This document shows positions 1 to 6,265 of a stretch of DNA of 12,002 nt, piece after piece; position 1 is the first letter of the stretch, and every line of letters starts with the position of its first letter. The notes below the pieces were generated by a model. It was given only the letters and a program-made list of their open reading frames with translations, made no database searches and was not told the origin of the DNA. The translations under genes and the position numbers were made by a program. The DNA comes from JABFRZ01 sp031413955 (GTDB lineage Bacteria; Planctomycetota; UBA1135; GCA-002686595), in contig JANOGB010000581.1 of NCBI GenBank assembly GCA_031413955.1, positions 1-12,002 on the forward strand. The letters are read 5' to 3'.

Positions 1-58
1 CGTGTATACGGGGCCGCCCTGGGCCCGCCCCGCCGCGCTCGGTTTGGTTCTTCTCTTC

Positions 59-175
59 TTCACCGGGGCGCGCGGGGCTCCCGCCCGCCTCTTCTCTGTT
101 TCTTCTTCCCTGCTCGTGGCGAGCGGAAAAAGCAGCAGAAAAGAGCCGGGCTGGAGCCCGGCGCTCCCAGGTGAA
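59..175. repeat. Palindromic intergenic repeat element, copy 1 (degenerate left arm)
   Basis: This is a 117-bp element, the same length as copy 2. The right arm (142-175) is a close match to the family arm and contains the hairpin GCCGGGCTGGAGCCCGGC. The left arm (59-93) matches the inverted family arm at about 30 of 35 positions and keeps a GCGGG/CCCGC stem. Between the arms lie a pyrimidine-rich stretch, a small hairpin GCTCG-TGG-CGAGC (112-124) and a purine-rich stretch. It sits just upstream of phnW and may end a transcript arriving from the left, whose gene is outside the window. I see nothing else in bases 1-58. Confidence 0.8.
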
Positions 176-225
176 GAAGAGAAGAACCTATCCGAGCTCG
201 GCGGTGCTGGCCAAGGGCTGCCCGT

Positions 226-237
226 TATCCTCGCGGC
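226..237 (+). promoter_or_regulatory. Possible leaderless-type promoter -10 box for phnW
   Basis: TATCCT at 226-231 lies 6 nt before the phnW ATG, and no Shine-Dalgarno sequence is visible before that ATG. This spacing fits a transcript beginning at or near the start codon. No convincing -35 box is seen. It is a weak inference from a short motif. Confidence 0.25.
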
Positions 238-1416
238 ATGTCCCAGAGCACGAATCCCGCTCCTTCCTCTTCCGCCGCGCCGCTGCCGAGCGCGCACGAC
301 AAGCTGCTCTTCACGCCGGGGCCGCTGACCACCAGCCAGACGGTCAAGCAAGCGATGCTGCGCGATCTCGGCTCGCGCGACGAAGCCTTCCTTCAGGCCG
401 TGCGCGAAGTACGTGAGCGCCTGCTCGCCGCTTACGGGCTTTCGCAGGCGCAGGGCTGGGAGGCGATCCCGCTGCAAGGCAGCGGTACCTACGCGGTCGA
501 GGCCGCGATCTCGTCGATCGTGCCGCGCCCAGCGACGAAGGCGGGGAAGCTGCTCGCGCTCGTCAACGGCGCCTACGGCGAGCGCATCGTCAAGATGGCG
601 GCGGTGCACGGCATCCCTTGCGAGGTCTTACGCACAGGCGAGGACACGCCCATCGATCCAGGCGCGGTGCGCGCGGCGCTGGCGAAGGATCCCGCCCTCA
701 CCCACGTCGCGCTGGTGCACGTCGAGACCACCTCGGGCGTGCTGAATCCGCTGCGCGCGGTGGGCGAGGCCGTGCGCGCCGCCGGACGTGTGTTCTTCGT
801 GGACGCCATGAGCTCCTTCGGCGCGCTGCCGATCGAGTTCGAGGCCGCCGGCGTCGACTTCCTTGCGGCCTCGGCCAACAAGTGTCTCGAGGGCATCCCG
901 GGCCTCGCCTTCGTCCTCGCGCGTCGCAGCGCACTCGAGAAGATCGAGGGCCAGGCGCGCACGCTCACGCTCGACCTCCACGCCCAGTGGCGCGGCCTCG
1001 AGCAGGACGGCCAGTTCCGCTTCACTCCGCCGACGCACACGCTGCTCGCGCTACGCCAGGCCTTGCTCGAGCTCGAGCTCGAGGGCGGCGTCGCGGCACG
1101 CGGCGCGCGTTATCGCGCCAATCACGAGCGTCTGCGCGGCGGAATGGAGGCGCTCGGTTTTCGCGCCTACGTCCCGCGCGAGCACTCCGGTCCGATCATC
1201 AGCACCTTCCTCTACCCGCGCCATCCGAAGTTCGACTTCCAGGACTTCTACCGCCGTCTCTCCGCGCGCGGCTTCCTCATCTACCCGGGCAAGCTCACGC
1301 AGGCCGACTGCTTCCGTCTCGGCAACATCGGGCGCCTGTTCCCGAGCGACATGGACGCGCTGCTCGCAGCGGTGCCGGGCGTGCTGCGCGAGATGGGCGT
1401 GGAGCTGGGGGCTTAG
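238..1416 (+). CDS. phnW: 2-aminoethylphosphonate--pyruvate transaminase (PhnW)
   Basis: This is a PLP-dependent class V (fold type I) aminotransferase. It moves the amino group of 2-aminoethylphosphonate to pyruvate, giving phosphonoacetaldehyde and alanine in the cytoplasm, the first step in using this phosphonate. The 392-residue product has family hallmarks along its length: LFTPGPLTTS near residue 24, GSRDEAF at 45-51, GSGTYAVEA around 81-89, NGAYGERI near 110, HVETTSG near 161, and VDAMSSFG with D189 as the expected PLP-pyridine aspartate. K215 in ASANKCLEG is the expected Schiff-base lysine, and YPGKLT lies near the C terminus. The start is the first ATG; about 20 N-terminal residues precede the conserved core. 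No phosphonatase (phnX), PhnA-type hydrolase or phosphonate transporter lies nearby, so it looks like an orphan phnW. Another class V aminotransferase activity is possible but less likely. Confidence 0.93.
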   Translation: MSQSTNPAPSSSAAPLPSAHDKLLFTPGPLTTSQTVKQAMLRDLGSRDEAFLQAVREVRERLLAAYGLSQAQGWEAIPLQGSGTYAVEAAISSIVPRPATKAGKLLALVNGAYGERIVKMAAVHGIPCEVLRTGEDTPIDPGAVRAALAKDPALTHVALVHVETTSGVLNPLRAVGEAVRAAGRVFFVDAMSSFGALPIEFEAAGVDFLAASANKCLEGIPGLAFVLARRSALEKIEGQARTLTLDLHAQWRGLEQDGQFRFTPPTHTLLALRQALLELELEGGVAARGARYRANHERLRGGMEALGFRAYVPREHSGPIISTFLYPRHPKFDFQDFYRRLSARGFLIYPGKLTQADCFRLGNIGRLFPSDMDALLAAVPGVLREMGVELGA

Positions 1417-1429
1417 CCCCGACTTTTTT
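1407..1429 (+). terminator. Intrinsic terminator overlapping the phnW stop codon
   Basis: GGGG (1407-1410) can pair with CCCC (1417-1420) around a 6-nt loop that contains the TAG stop codon. Six T residues follow at 1424-1429. The stem is short but all G-C, and the placement directly at the gene end supports the call. Confidence 0.5.
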
Positions 1430-1474
1430 CGACTCGACCTGCAACCCGCGCCATCGCGGTCGGGTCTTGGGCAC

Positions 1475-1731
1475 ATGCCCGAGATCAGCCGCTTTCTGGG
1501 GATCGTGGAAGGATGTACCACCGCGAGCATGGCCCACCCCACTTCCACGCCTTCTACGGCGAGTACACTGTCTCCGTCCAGATCAGGAACGGAGTGGTTC
1601 GGGGTCGGTTTCCACCGCGTGCGCTGAGGCACCTCATGGAGTGGTACGACCTCCACCGCGCCGACCTTCTCCGCAACTGGGAGCACGCGTCCAATGCAGA
1701 ACCCTTCGAACGGATCGCGCCCTTGGAGTGA
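1475..1731 (+). pseudogene. DUF4160 family protein, interrupted by a -1 frameshift
   Basis: The start MPEISRFLGIVE (ATG at 1475) and the remainder MYHREHGPPHFHAFYGEY (from 1513) are adjacent parts of the usual DUF4160 N terminus, but they lie in different frames. Re-reading base 1510 (or restoring one missing base near 1508-1512) joins them as ...GIVERMYHREHGPPHFHA..., an 85-residue protein of normal family length ending in the typical ...FERIAPLE. DUF4160 genes are often found next to DUF2442 genes, as here, and the pair has been viewed as toxin-antitoxin-like; its biochemical function is not established. GAA-GGA is not a classic -1 slippery heptamer, so a mutation or assembly indel is likelier than programmed frameshifting. 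The ATG at 1513 could give a 72-residue truncated product, but it has no properly spaced ribosome binding site. The spacer 1430-1474 after the phnW terminator shows no clear promoter. Confidence 0.75.
1725..1728 (+). promoter_or_regulatory. Shine-Dalgarno GGAG inside the last codons of DUF4160
   Basis: GGAG ends one base before the DUF4160 TGA (1729-1731) and lies 7 nt before the ATG at 1736. It fixes the start of the DUF2442 gene at 1736 and suggests translational coupling of the pair. Confidence 0.7.
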
Positions 1732-1735
1732 TCCC

Positions 1736-2236
1736 ATGTTCGTCCAAGTCCTCGAAGCACGCTACCTCGGCGAGTATCGCGTCTGGCTCCGGTTCGAGGA
1801 TGGCCTGGAGGGGGAACTCGACCTCGGTCCCGAGCTCTACGGCATGATCTTCGAGCCGCTGAAGGATCCTGCCTACTTCGCGAGCTTCACGGTCGAGACG
1901 ACCCTGACCTGGTCGAACGGGGCCGACTTCGCTCCTGAGTTCTTGCACGAGCTCCTGAGCGCTGCGCAGCCCGATCGCAAGGAGCCTTCCGTTCACTCCG
2001 TCCAGGTGCCCATGTTCGTCCATGTGATCGCTGCGCAACACCGCGGTGGCCACCGCGTCTGGCTGCGTTTCAACGATGGGCTCGAGGGCGAGATCGATCT
2101 CTCGACCGCCCTGCGCGGGCCGGTCTTCCAGCCGCTGAAGGATCCGGAGTACTTCGCCAAGTTCACCGTGGATGACACCCTGACCTGGCCGAACGGCGCC
2201 GACTACGCGCCCGAGTTCCTGCACGACCGAGTCCTC
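1736..2236 (+). repeat. Intragenic tandem duplication (two DUF2442 units)
   Basis: Unit A spans about 1736-1960 and unit B about 2012-2236. Their starts are 276 nt (92 codons) apart. The protein identity of about 64 percent over 75 positions indicates an old rather than very recent duplication. Confidence 0.8.
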
Positions 2237-2272
2237 GAAGTCCAGCAAATCCGAGCACCACGCGATCCTTGA
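1736..2272 (+). CDS. Tandem double-domain DUF2442 family protein
   Basis: The 178-residue protein holds two full DUF2442 domains: residues 1-75 and 93-167. Each begins MFV and carries the same landmarks: RVWLRF-DGLEGE, a D-L motif, PLKDP-YFA-FTV, TLTW-NGAD and APEFLH. About 48 of 75 aligned positions are identical. A single DUF2442 protein is usually about 80-100 residues, so this is an in-frame tandem duplication joined by a linker of about 17 residues (AAQPDRKEPSVHSVQVP). The start is supported by the GGAG site at 1725 and the 4-nt gap to the upstream DUF4160 gene. The second domain keeps its own Met codon (ATG at 2012), preceded by AGGTG, possibly a relic ribosome binding site from when it was separate. 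In the DUF4160/DUF2442 pair this would be the candidate antitoxin-like partner. That role is inferred from neighbourhood only; no DNA-binding motif is obvious. Confidence 0.85.
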   Translation: MFVQVLEARYLGEYRVWLRFEDGLEGELDLGPELYGMIFEPLKDPAYFASFTVETTLTWSNGADFAPEFLHELLSAAQPDRKEPSVHSVQVPMFVHVIAAQHRGGHRVWLRFNDGLEGEIDLSTALRGPVFQPLKDPEYFAKFTVDDTLTWPNGADYAPEFLHDRVLEVQQIRAPRDP

Positions 2273-2378
2273 TGACCGACCCCTCGAGCGGGCCTGGCTC
2301 CTGTGGGCAACGTGGATCTTGGCCCTCGGCGGAATCGTCAAGCCACTCGCGGACCGTGCGAGCTAGCCTGGTGGATGC

Positions 2379-2639
2379 GTGCAGCCCCTCAGCGGACGCC
2401 CCGAGATTGCCTATCCGTGCTCCTGGAGCTACCGCATCATCTGCACGAGTGAGGGGCCCGTGCGCGCGGCTGTAATGGAGATCGTCGGCCGGATCGAGCA
2501 CAGCCTTCAGCACCTCGGCGTGAGCTCGGCTGGTCGCTACCAGCGCCTCGAGCTCGTGGTCCAGGTACGCGACGAGGCGCATCGCAACGAGATCTTCGCC
2601 GCCCTCGGCCGGCTCCCGGAAGTGCGCTTCGTGCTGTAG
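2379..2639 (+). CDS. DUF493-like small protein, GTG start
   Basis: The 86-residue product has the features I associate with the DUF493 (YbeD/HP0495-like) ferredoxin-fold family. These are an early YPCSWSYRII strand segment (residues 12-21), a helical middle, the GRYQRLELVVQVRD strand (residues 52-65), and a C-terminal EIFAALGRLPEVRFVL segment in which a peptide ending P-V-x-VL is typical. Members are about 85-95 residues and may have a regulatory role, but their exact role is unclear. An in-frame TAG at 2364 rules out a longer protein, and GTG at 2379 is the first usable start. A GGTGG stretch at 2370-2374 is a weak ribosome binding site. The 106-nt gap from the DUF2442 gene contains a short CTCGC...GCGAG hairpin (2346-2362) and no clear promoter. 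The gene ends 3 nt before repeat copy 2. Confidence 0.7.
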   Translation: MQPLSGRPEIAYPCSWSYRIICTSEGPVRAAVMEIVGRIEHSLQHLGVSSAGRYQRLELVVQVRDEAHRNEIFAALGRLPEVRFVL

Positions 2640-2642
2640 CGG

Positions 2643-2759
2643 TTCAACCGGGAGCGCCGGGCTCCAGCCCGGCTCTGGTTCCTTTCTTGCTCCCTTCCTT
2701 TTCCGGTGCGCAAGAAGAAGAGAAAAGAGCCGGGCTGGAGCCCGGCGCTCCCGGTTGAA
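2643..2759. repeat. Palindromic repeat element, copy 2 (perfect 34-bp arms)
   Basis: The left arm (2643-2676, beginning TTCAACCGGGAGCGCC) and the right arm (2726-2759) are perfect reverse complements over 34 bp, separated by 49 bp. Each arm also contains its own self-complementary hairpin GCCGGGCT-CC-AGCCCGGC. Within the spacer, TTCTTGC (2684-2690) can pair with GCAAGAA (2710-2716), extending the central stem. It fills the whole gap between two convergent genes, 3 nt after one stop codon and directly against the other. The structure resembles a REPIN/BIME (paired inverted REP hairpins). Confidence 0.93.
2656..2746. terminator. Bidirectional intrinsic terminator formed by repeat copy 2
   Basis: On the + strand the hairpin at 2656-2673 (8-bp GC-rich stem, 2-nt loop before fraying) is followed by a T/C-rich tract to about 2704. 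On the - strand the mirror hairpin at 2729-2746 is likewise followed by a pyrimidine-rich tract. This would end transcription from both the DUF493-like gene and the M14 gene. The tracts are C/T-mixed rather than pure T, so efficiency is uncertain. Confidence 0.6.
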
Positions 2760-4289
2760 TCACTCGAGCGGCTCGAGCACGCGCAGCACGGGAAGCTCGC
2801 TGCCCACGGCCGGCTCGGGCAGGAGCCCGTTGACCCACAGGCTGTCGTCGCTCTTCGCTTCGCAGAGATACGCCGCGACGGCGCCGAGCGGCTGGTCCGC
2901 GCGCAGGAAGCAGGTGCCTTTGGGGAGCGTGAGTTTCTTCTGCTCGACGTGCGCGTCGAGGGTCAGTTCGCCGAGGTCCGTAGCCTCGAGGATCTTGCGA
3001 CTCCCGGCGCGCGTCACGCCGTCGATGCGCGCGACCTCGCCGAGCGCGCGCCGGCTCGTGCCCAGCCACGAGAGCTCGAGCCCGTGCCCGCGGAAGAATC
3101 CGGCCAGGGTATCGGGCACGACGTAGGCCCACGGGCGCGTCACGACCTCGCTGCCGACGAAACGCGCATGGTGGGGGATGGTCACGCTCGTCGGCGCGCC
3201 CTCGAGCGTGCGTGGAGTGCGCGTCAGGATCTCGACCGGTTCGGGGAGAGCCTGCAGGCCGTAGCGCACCGCGATCTTCTCCGGCGGCGACTGGCAAGCC
3301 TCCACCACGGCCAGGAGCTCGCCCGGGTGCTCGGCGGTGAAGCGCAGCAGCTCCACCAAGAAGGCGTAGGTCGTCTGCACGCGCTCCTCGAATTCGAGGT
3401 AAGAGTAGGTCTCGAGCAGGACGTCGAGGCGATTGGTGAGCCCGCGGTAGTTGCTGCCGAAACGCGGATGGTGCGTGTAGGTGATCCAGGCTTCGCCGCT
3501 CTTCTGCTCCCTGCTCTTGTTCTCGTCCGCCATGAAGTTGCCGTACCAGAAGGTGTCGCGGCCCCACTGGCTCTTCACCTCGCGGCGCACGGCGGGCAGC
3601 ATGCGCTCGCGCATGAACAGGATCGGCTCGGGCCGCCCGCTCGCGATCGTGTGCGGCACGTCGAAGGTCAGATCGAAGCGGTGCACCGAGCCGTTGGTCG
3701 AGTGGCAATCGACCGTGAGGTGCGGCTTCCACGGCTGGCACACGCGTGTCTGCAGCAACTGCATCTCGGGCGCACCCTGACGCATGTAGTCACGGTTCAG
3801 GTTGACGCCCGAGGCATTGGTGCGCGTGCCGACGCCGCTCGCCGGACCGATCTGGCCTTCGAGCTTGGCGAGATCGAGCTTGCGGTTCTCGGGCGAGATG
3901 CGGTCGTTGCCGTCGGGGTTGAAGAGCGGGACGAAGAGCAGGGTCATCTTCTCGAGCAGCCCGCCGAGCTTGCTGGTCGGGGATGCGTCGAGCAGGTCGC
4001 GCACCAGCATCATGCTGGCCTCCTTGCCCTCGACCTCGCCGGCGTGGATGCCGTTGATCACCAGCACGATCGGCAGGCCGGCCGCGCGCGCAGCCACGGG
4101 CGAACGCACGCCGCGCGTCGAGAGCACGAGCAGCGGCAGCTCACGCCCCTCCGGACTCGTTCCGAAGCTCTGGCGCGCGAGGCGGGGGTCCTTGCGGCTC
4201 TCCAGCTCGGCCACGAAACGCAGGACGTCGGCGTGGCGCGAGGTTTCGGCGTACTTCGTGGCCTCGGCGCGAGTCTTGGGTGAGGTCAT
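2760..4289 (-). CDS. M14 family zinc carboxypeptidase-like protein
   Basis: This 509-residue product belongs to the M14 (carboxypeptidase A-like) metallopeptidases. The zinc-binding pattern is clear: H82 and E85 in NGIHAGEVEGKE, and H196 in TVDCHST. GVNLNRDY (about 161-168) gives the substrate-carboxylate-binding N-R pair, and E293 in LLETYSYLEF is the likely catalytic glutamate. NPDGNDR near 124 is also typical of the family. After about residue 310 a C-terminal extension of some 200 residues carries RPWAYVVP and a DQPLGAVAAYL-type segment, which I recognise from large environmental M14 proteins. The start chosen is the ATG at 4287-4289; longer in-frame versions would run through the divergent promoter region. 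No signal peptide is seen at this start, so it appears cytoplasmic unless the start is wrong. It is probably monocistronic, ending flush against repeat copy 2. Exact peptide or amide substrate is unknown. Confidence 0.88.
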   Translation of the reverse strand: MTSPKTRAEATKYAETSRHADVLRFVAELESRKDPRLARQSFGTSPEGRELPLLVLSTRGVRSPVAARAAGLPIVLVINGIHAGEVEGKEASMMLVRDLLDASPTSKLGGLLEKMTLLFVPLFNPDGNDRISPENRKLDLAKLEGQIGPASGVGTRTNASGVNLNRDYMRQGAPEMQLLQTRVCQPWKPHLTVDCHSTNGSVHRFDLTFDVPHTIASGRPEPILFMRERMLPAVRREVKSQWGRDTFWYGNFMADENKSREQKSGEAWITYTHHPRFGSNYRGLTNRLDVLLETYSYLEFEERVQTTYAFLVELLRFTAEHPGELLAVVEACQSPPEKIAVRYGLQALPEPVEILTRTPRTLEGAPTSVTIPHHARFVGSEVVTRPWAYVVPDTLAGFFRGHGLELSWLGTSRRALGEVARIDGVTRAGSRKILEATDLGELTLDAHVEQKKLTLPKGTCFLRADQPLGAVAAYLCEAKSDDSLWVNGLLPEPAVGSELPVLRVLEPLE

Positions 4290-4310
4290 CTGCGCAATTC
4301 TAGGGCGCAG
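4290..4310 (-). promoter_or_regulatory. Leaderless-type -10 box with CTGCGC inverted repeat before the M14 start
   Basis: On the - strand TAGAAT (complement of 4297-4302) lies exactly 7 nt before the ATG, the spacing expected when transcription begins at the start codon. No Shine-Dalgarno sequence is visible. The box is enclosed by a 6-bp inverted repeat, CTGCGC (4290-4295) and GCGCAG (4305-4310), directly next to the ATG. The repeat could be an operator or a structure over the start. No convincing -35 box was found. Confidence 0.4.
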
Positions 4311-4362
4311 CCCTGGCCGCGTCCTGCGACGGGAAACCGGGTAAGCTTCCCAGGAAATCCCC

Positions 4363-5310
4363 ATGGTCCAACCCCGTCCTCTCACAGGCAGCTCTTCCGT
4401 TCGTCCCGGCGAAGCCGCGGCGAGCCCTTCCCGCGCGGGTCAGGTGCCGCGCGGCGAGCGTCAGATCCTGCGCCTGTGCATTCTTTCCGCGAGCGCGGTC
4501 CGCGGCTCGGGAGGCGAGATCGACTGGGAGTCGACCGCAACCGAGCAACGGCGCCTGGCCGGGTTCGGCTTCGGGCTCGCGCTGGGGCTCGATACGGGCG
4601 AACGCTCGGCCCTCGGCTGGGATCGTCTGCGCGAGCTCGCGAAGCGCACCGGCTCGCTCAGTCTCGCGCAGGGCTTCGTGGCCGGCGCTGGCAGCGAACA
4701 GGCCGGCAACGCGCCCACCATCGGCGACCAGATCGAAGGCGTCGTGCAGCAGGCCGGGGCGATCGAGGAGGCGGGCGGCGTGCCCGTACTCCTGCCGCTC
4801 GCCGTGCTCTCGCGTCGGCGCGCCCGCGAGGACGAATACGTCGAGGTCTACCGCACGCTCCTCGGGCGCATCGGCGGACCCGTTCTGCTCGACTGGACCG
4901 GCCCGCGCGAGCGCCCCGAGCTGCTCGACTACTTCCCGGGCAAGAGCTTCGAGCGCGTCATGGCGCTCGATCCGGCCAAGGTACGCGGCGCGCGTTTCGC
5001 CCTCTTCGACGTGGCGCGCGAGGCGCGCGTGCGGCGCGAGCTCCTGGCGCGCGATCAACTGCTCTTCAGCGCTGACCGTGCTCACATTTCGCACCTCTTG
5101 CTGGGAGCGAATCCCGGCATGGTCGCCGCGCGCCTGCCCGAGCCCTTGCGCTTCACCGAGTTCGCCGGGCGATCCGTCGCGCTGGGCGAGTTCAGCCACG
5201 CGCTGCTCTCGGGAGCAGTTGACCGCGCCGAGGAACTGGCTGCCGCGCTCGAACGCCTCGCGGCCGGCGATCTCGCCGGCTACCTCGAGCGCGTGCCCGC
5301 GCTCGACTGA
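4363..5310 (+). CDS. DUF993 / dihydrodipicolinate synthase-like TIM-barrel protein
   Basis: The 315-residue protein resembles the DUF993 branch of the DapA (class I aldolase-like) superfamily. Recognisable stretches include GEIDWESTATEQRRLAGFGF (51-70), a LGLDTGER segment near 74-81, AGAGSEQ near 107-113, GVVQQAGAIEEAGGVPVLLP (126-145), EYVEVYRTLLGRIGGPVLLDW (158-178) and KVRGARFALFD (206-216). In the aldolase family a lysine in a GIK-type strand motif forms the Schiff base. Here the corresponding place, judged by eye, reads GAR, so R211 would replace it. Members I recall are closer to 380-390 residues, so this one is short. The start is supported by AGGAA 7 nt upstream of the ATG. The gene is divergent from the M14 gene (73-nt gap) and ends over the 3' end of the convergent frameshifted peptidase gene. 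Substrate is unknown; the family assignment is moderate. Confidence 0.65.
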   Translation: MVQPRPLTGSSSVRPGEAAASPSRAGQVPRGERQILRLCILSASAVRGSGGEIDWESTATEQRRLAGFGFGLALGLDTGERSALGWDRLRELAKRTGSLSLAQGFVAGAGSEQAGNAPTIGDQIEGVVQQAGAIEEAGGVPVLLPLAVLSRRRAREDEYVEVYRTLLGRIGGPVLLDWTGPRERPELLDYFPGKSFERVMALDPAKVRGARFALFDVAREARVRRELLARDQLLFSADRAHISHLLLGANPGMVAARLPEPLRFTEFAGRSVALGEFSHALLSGAVDRAEELAAALERLAAGDLAGYLERVPALD

Positions 5311-6111
5311 TCGTTCACCCGGGAGCGCCAGCGCTGGAGCAGCTCGGACTCGCTCATGCCGAGGAGATCGAGCAACTCTTCACCCGACGACGCTCCCAGG
5401 CACTGGGCGATTCGCGCGCGCCCGAGCTCGTGCTCCAGGAACGCGACCAGCGAGCCTGCTCACGCCGTAGCGGTAGCGCCCCGTCCAGGCGGCCGCGAGC
5501 GTCGTCGGGCCGGCGTTGCGTTCGAGTGCCTCGCGCGCGGAGGCGAGCTTCTCGTCCTCGAGCTGTCCCGACGCGAGCGTCGCGAGCCCCTCCACGAACC
5601 AGTCGATACCCGTGACGTCCACGAAGTCGGGCGAAGGGTTGTGCTGGCCGTGGAACACGTGCACGAGCTCATGCGTGAGCAGACGCTCGACGTGCAGCTC
5701 GTCGGTCGCGTCGTGCTCGCACGCTTCCGCGCTCCACACGCGGGGGCTCAGGATCTGCACGCCATCGGCCACGCCGGTCGCGACCATCCAGCACTCGGTC
5801 TTCGCGATGCCCCACTCGGGCGGGAACGACACGTCGAAGGCCGCACGGTCGGGGTAGATCGTGATCGTGAACGGACTCGAATAGGGTGCGCCGAAGAAAC
5901 CCTCGACGCGCGTGATCGCCGCGCGGGCGAGCACTTCGAGTCGCGCCGCTGCCTCCTCGTCCTCGGGCTGGCGCACCAGGAGGAAGCGCGCCTGGTCGGG
6001 AGACTTCTCCTGGGCCGATTGCGCAGGTGCGGAACAGGCTCCGAGAAGCCCGAAGGCGAGGCAACCGAGACAACCCAGCGTGCAAGCGCGGAGCGAGGGG
6101 TTCGGCGTCAT
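5280..6111 (-). pseudogene. Secreted HELVH metallopeptidase-like lipoprotein (peptidase MA-like), frameshifted near its C terminus
   Basis: Reading from ATG at 6109-6111, the first 218 residues are in one frame. They comprise a signal segment with lipobox L23-G-A-C26 (lipidated Cys26), a TITIYPDRAAFDV segment near 82-94, the zinc motif H147-E-L-V-H151, and the downstream glutamate E174 in WFVEGLA. Together these are the gluzincin (peptidase MA-like) signature. After YRYGVS the frame runs only to a TGA at 5380-5382. Skipping one base at 5457 restores GSLVAFLEHELGRARIAQCL...LLQRWRSRV, a natural C terminus for this family, ending at TAG 5280-5282 (276 residues in all). A single-base insertion (or assembly error) is therefore inferred. 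The corrected gene overlaps the DUF993 gene tail by 31 nt. The catalytic part is intact, so a truncated enzyme of about 243 residues could still be made. A longer N terminus is possible but would hide the signal peptide. Likely location is an envelope membrane; substrate is unknown. Confidence 0.78.
5314..5329. repeat. Probable 16-nt remnant of the palindromic repeat family
   Basis: TTCACCCGGGAGCGCC matches the outer end of the repeat arms and starts 3 nt after the DUF993 stop codon, the same offset seen for copies 2 and 3. The rest of the element is absent, and the stretch lies inside the frame-corrected peptidase coding region. It could be chance in a GC-rich sequence. Confidence 0.4.
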
Positions 6112-6195
6112 GGATCGGGACCGGGGACAGCGACGAACGGAGAGTTGACGGAGAGGACGAAGACGCGCGGCCTTCTCGTTACCACCAGACTTACC

Positions 6196-6231
6196 CAAGC
6201 GTTTCGCCCCTGCCCAGCGAGCAGGCGCTTG
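6196..6231. promoter_or_regulatory. Nested inverted repeat in the divergent intergenic region
   Basis: CAAGCG (6196-6201) pairs with CGCTTG (6226-6231), and inside it CCTGC (6209-6213) pairs with GCAGG (6221-6225). It lies 35 nt before the questin-oxidase-like start, in the 154-nt gap between divergent genes. It could be an operator or a 5' leader hairpin; no known motif is recognised. Confidence 0.25.
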
Positions 6232-6265
6232 CGCGAGAGACAATGGGACGCAGAGGTGACGCCTC

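Noticed and set aside
2..328. Open frame at the left edge containing the peptide EPGWSPALP
   Set aside because: That peptide is simply the translated repeat arm and recurs at the other copies (near 2720-2756 and 11940-11970). The frame overlaps phnW and shows no domain.
1508..1514. Programmed -1 ribosomal frameshift site for DUF4160
   Set aside because: The sequence lacks an X-XXY-YYZ heptamer and no clear downstream pseudoknot was noticed. An indel is simpler.
618..1847. Long Arg-rich open frame on the + strand over phnW
   Set aside because: The arginine/alanine-rich composition is typical of an out-of-frame high-GC shadow, and phnW motifs are in another frame.
2271..2366. An open stretch reading DDRPLERAWLLWATWILALG... 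that looks like a single membrane helix ending at TAG 2364-2366
   Set aside because: No ATG, GTG or TTG start exists in that frame after the stop at 2181, and no family is recognised. It is either chance or a relic.
2706..4283. Long 525-codon open frame on the + strand opposite the M14 gene
   Set aside because: It is a high-GC shadow of the M14 gene, beginning inside the repeat element, with no recognisable domain. The M14 frame has clear catalytic motifs.
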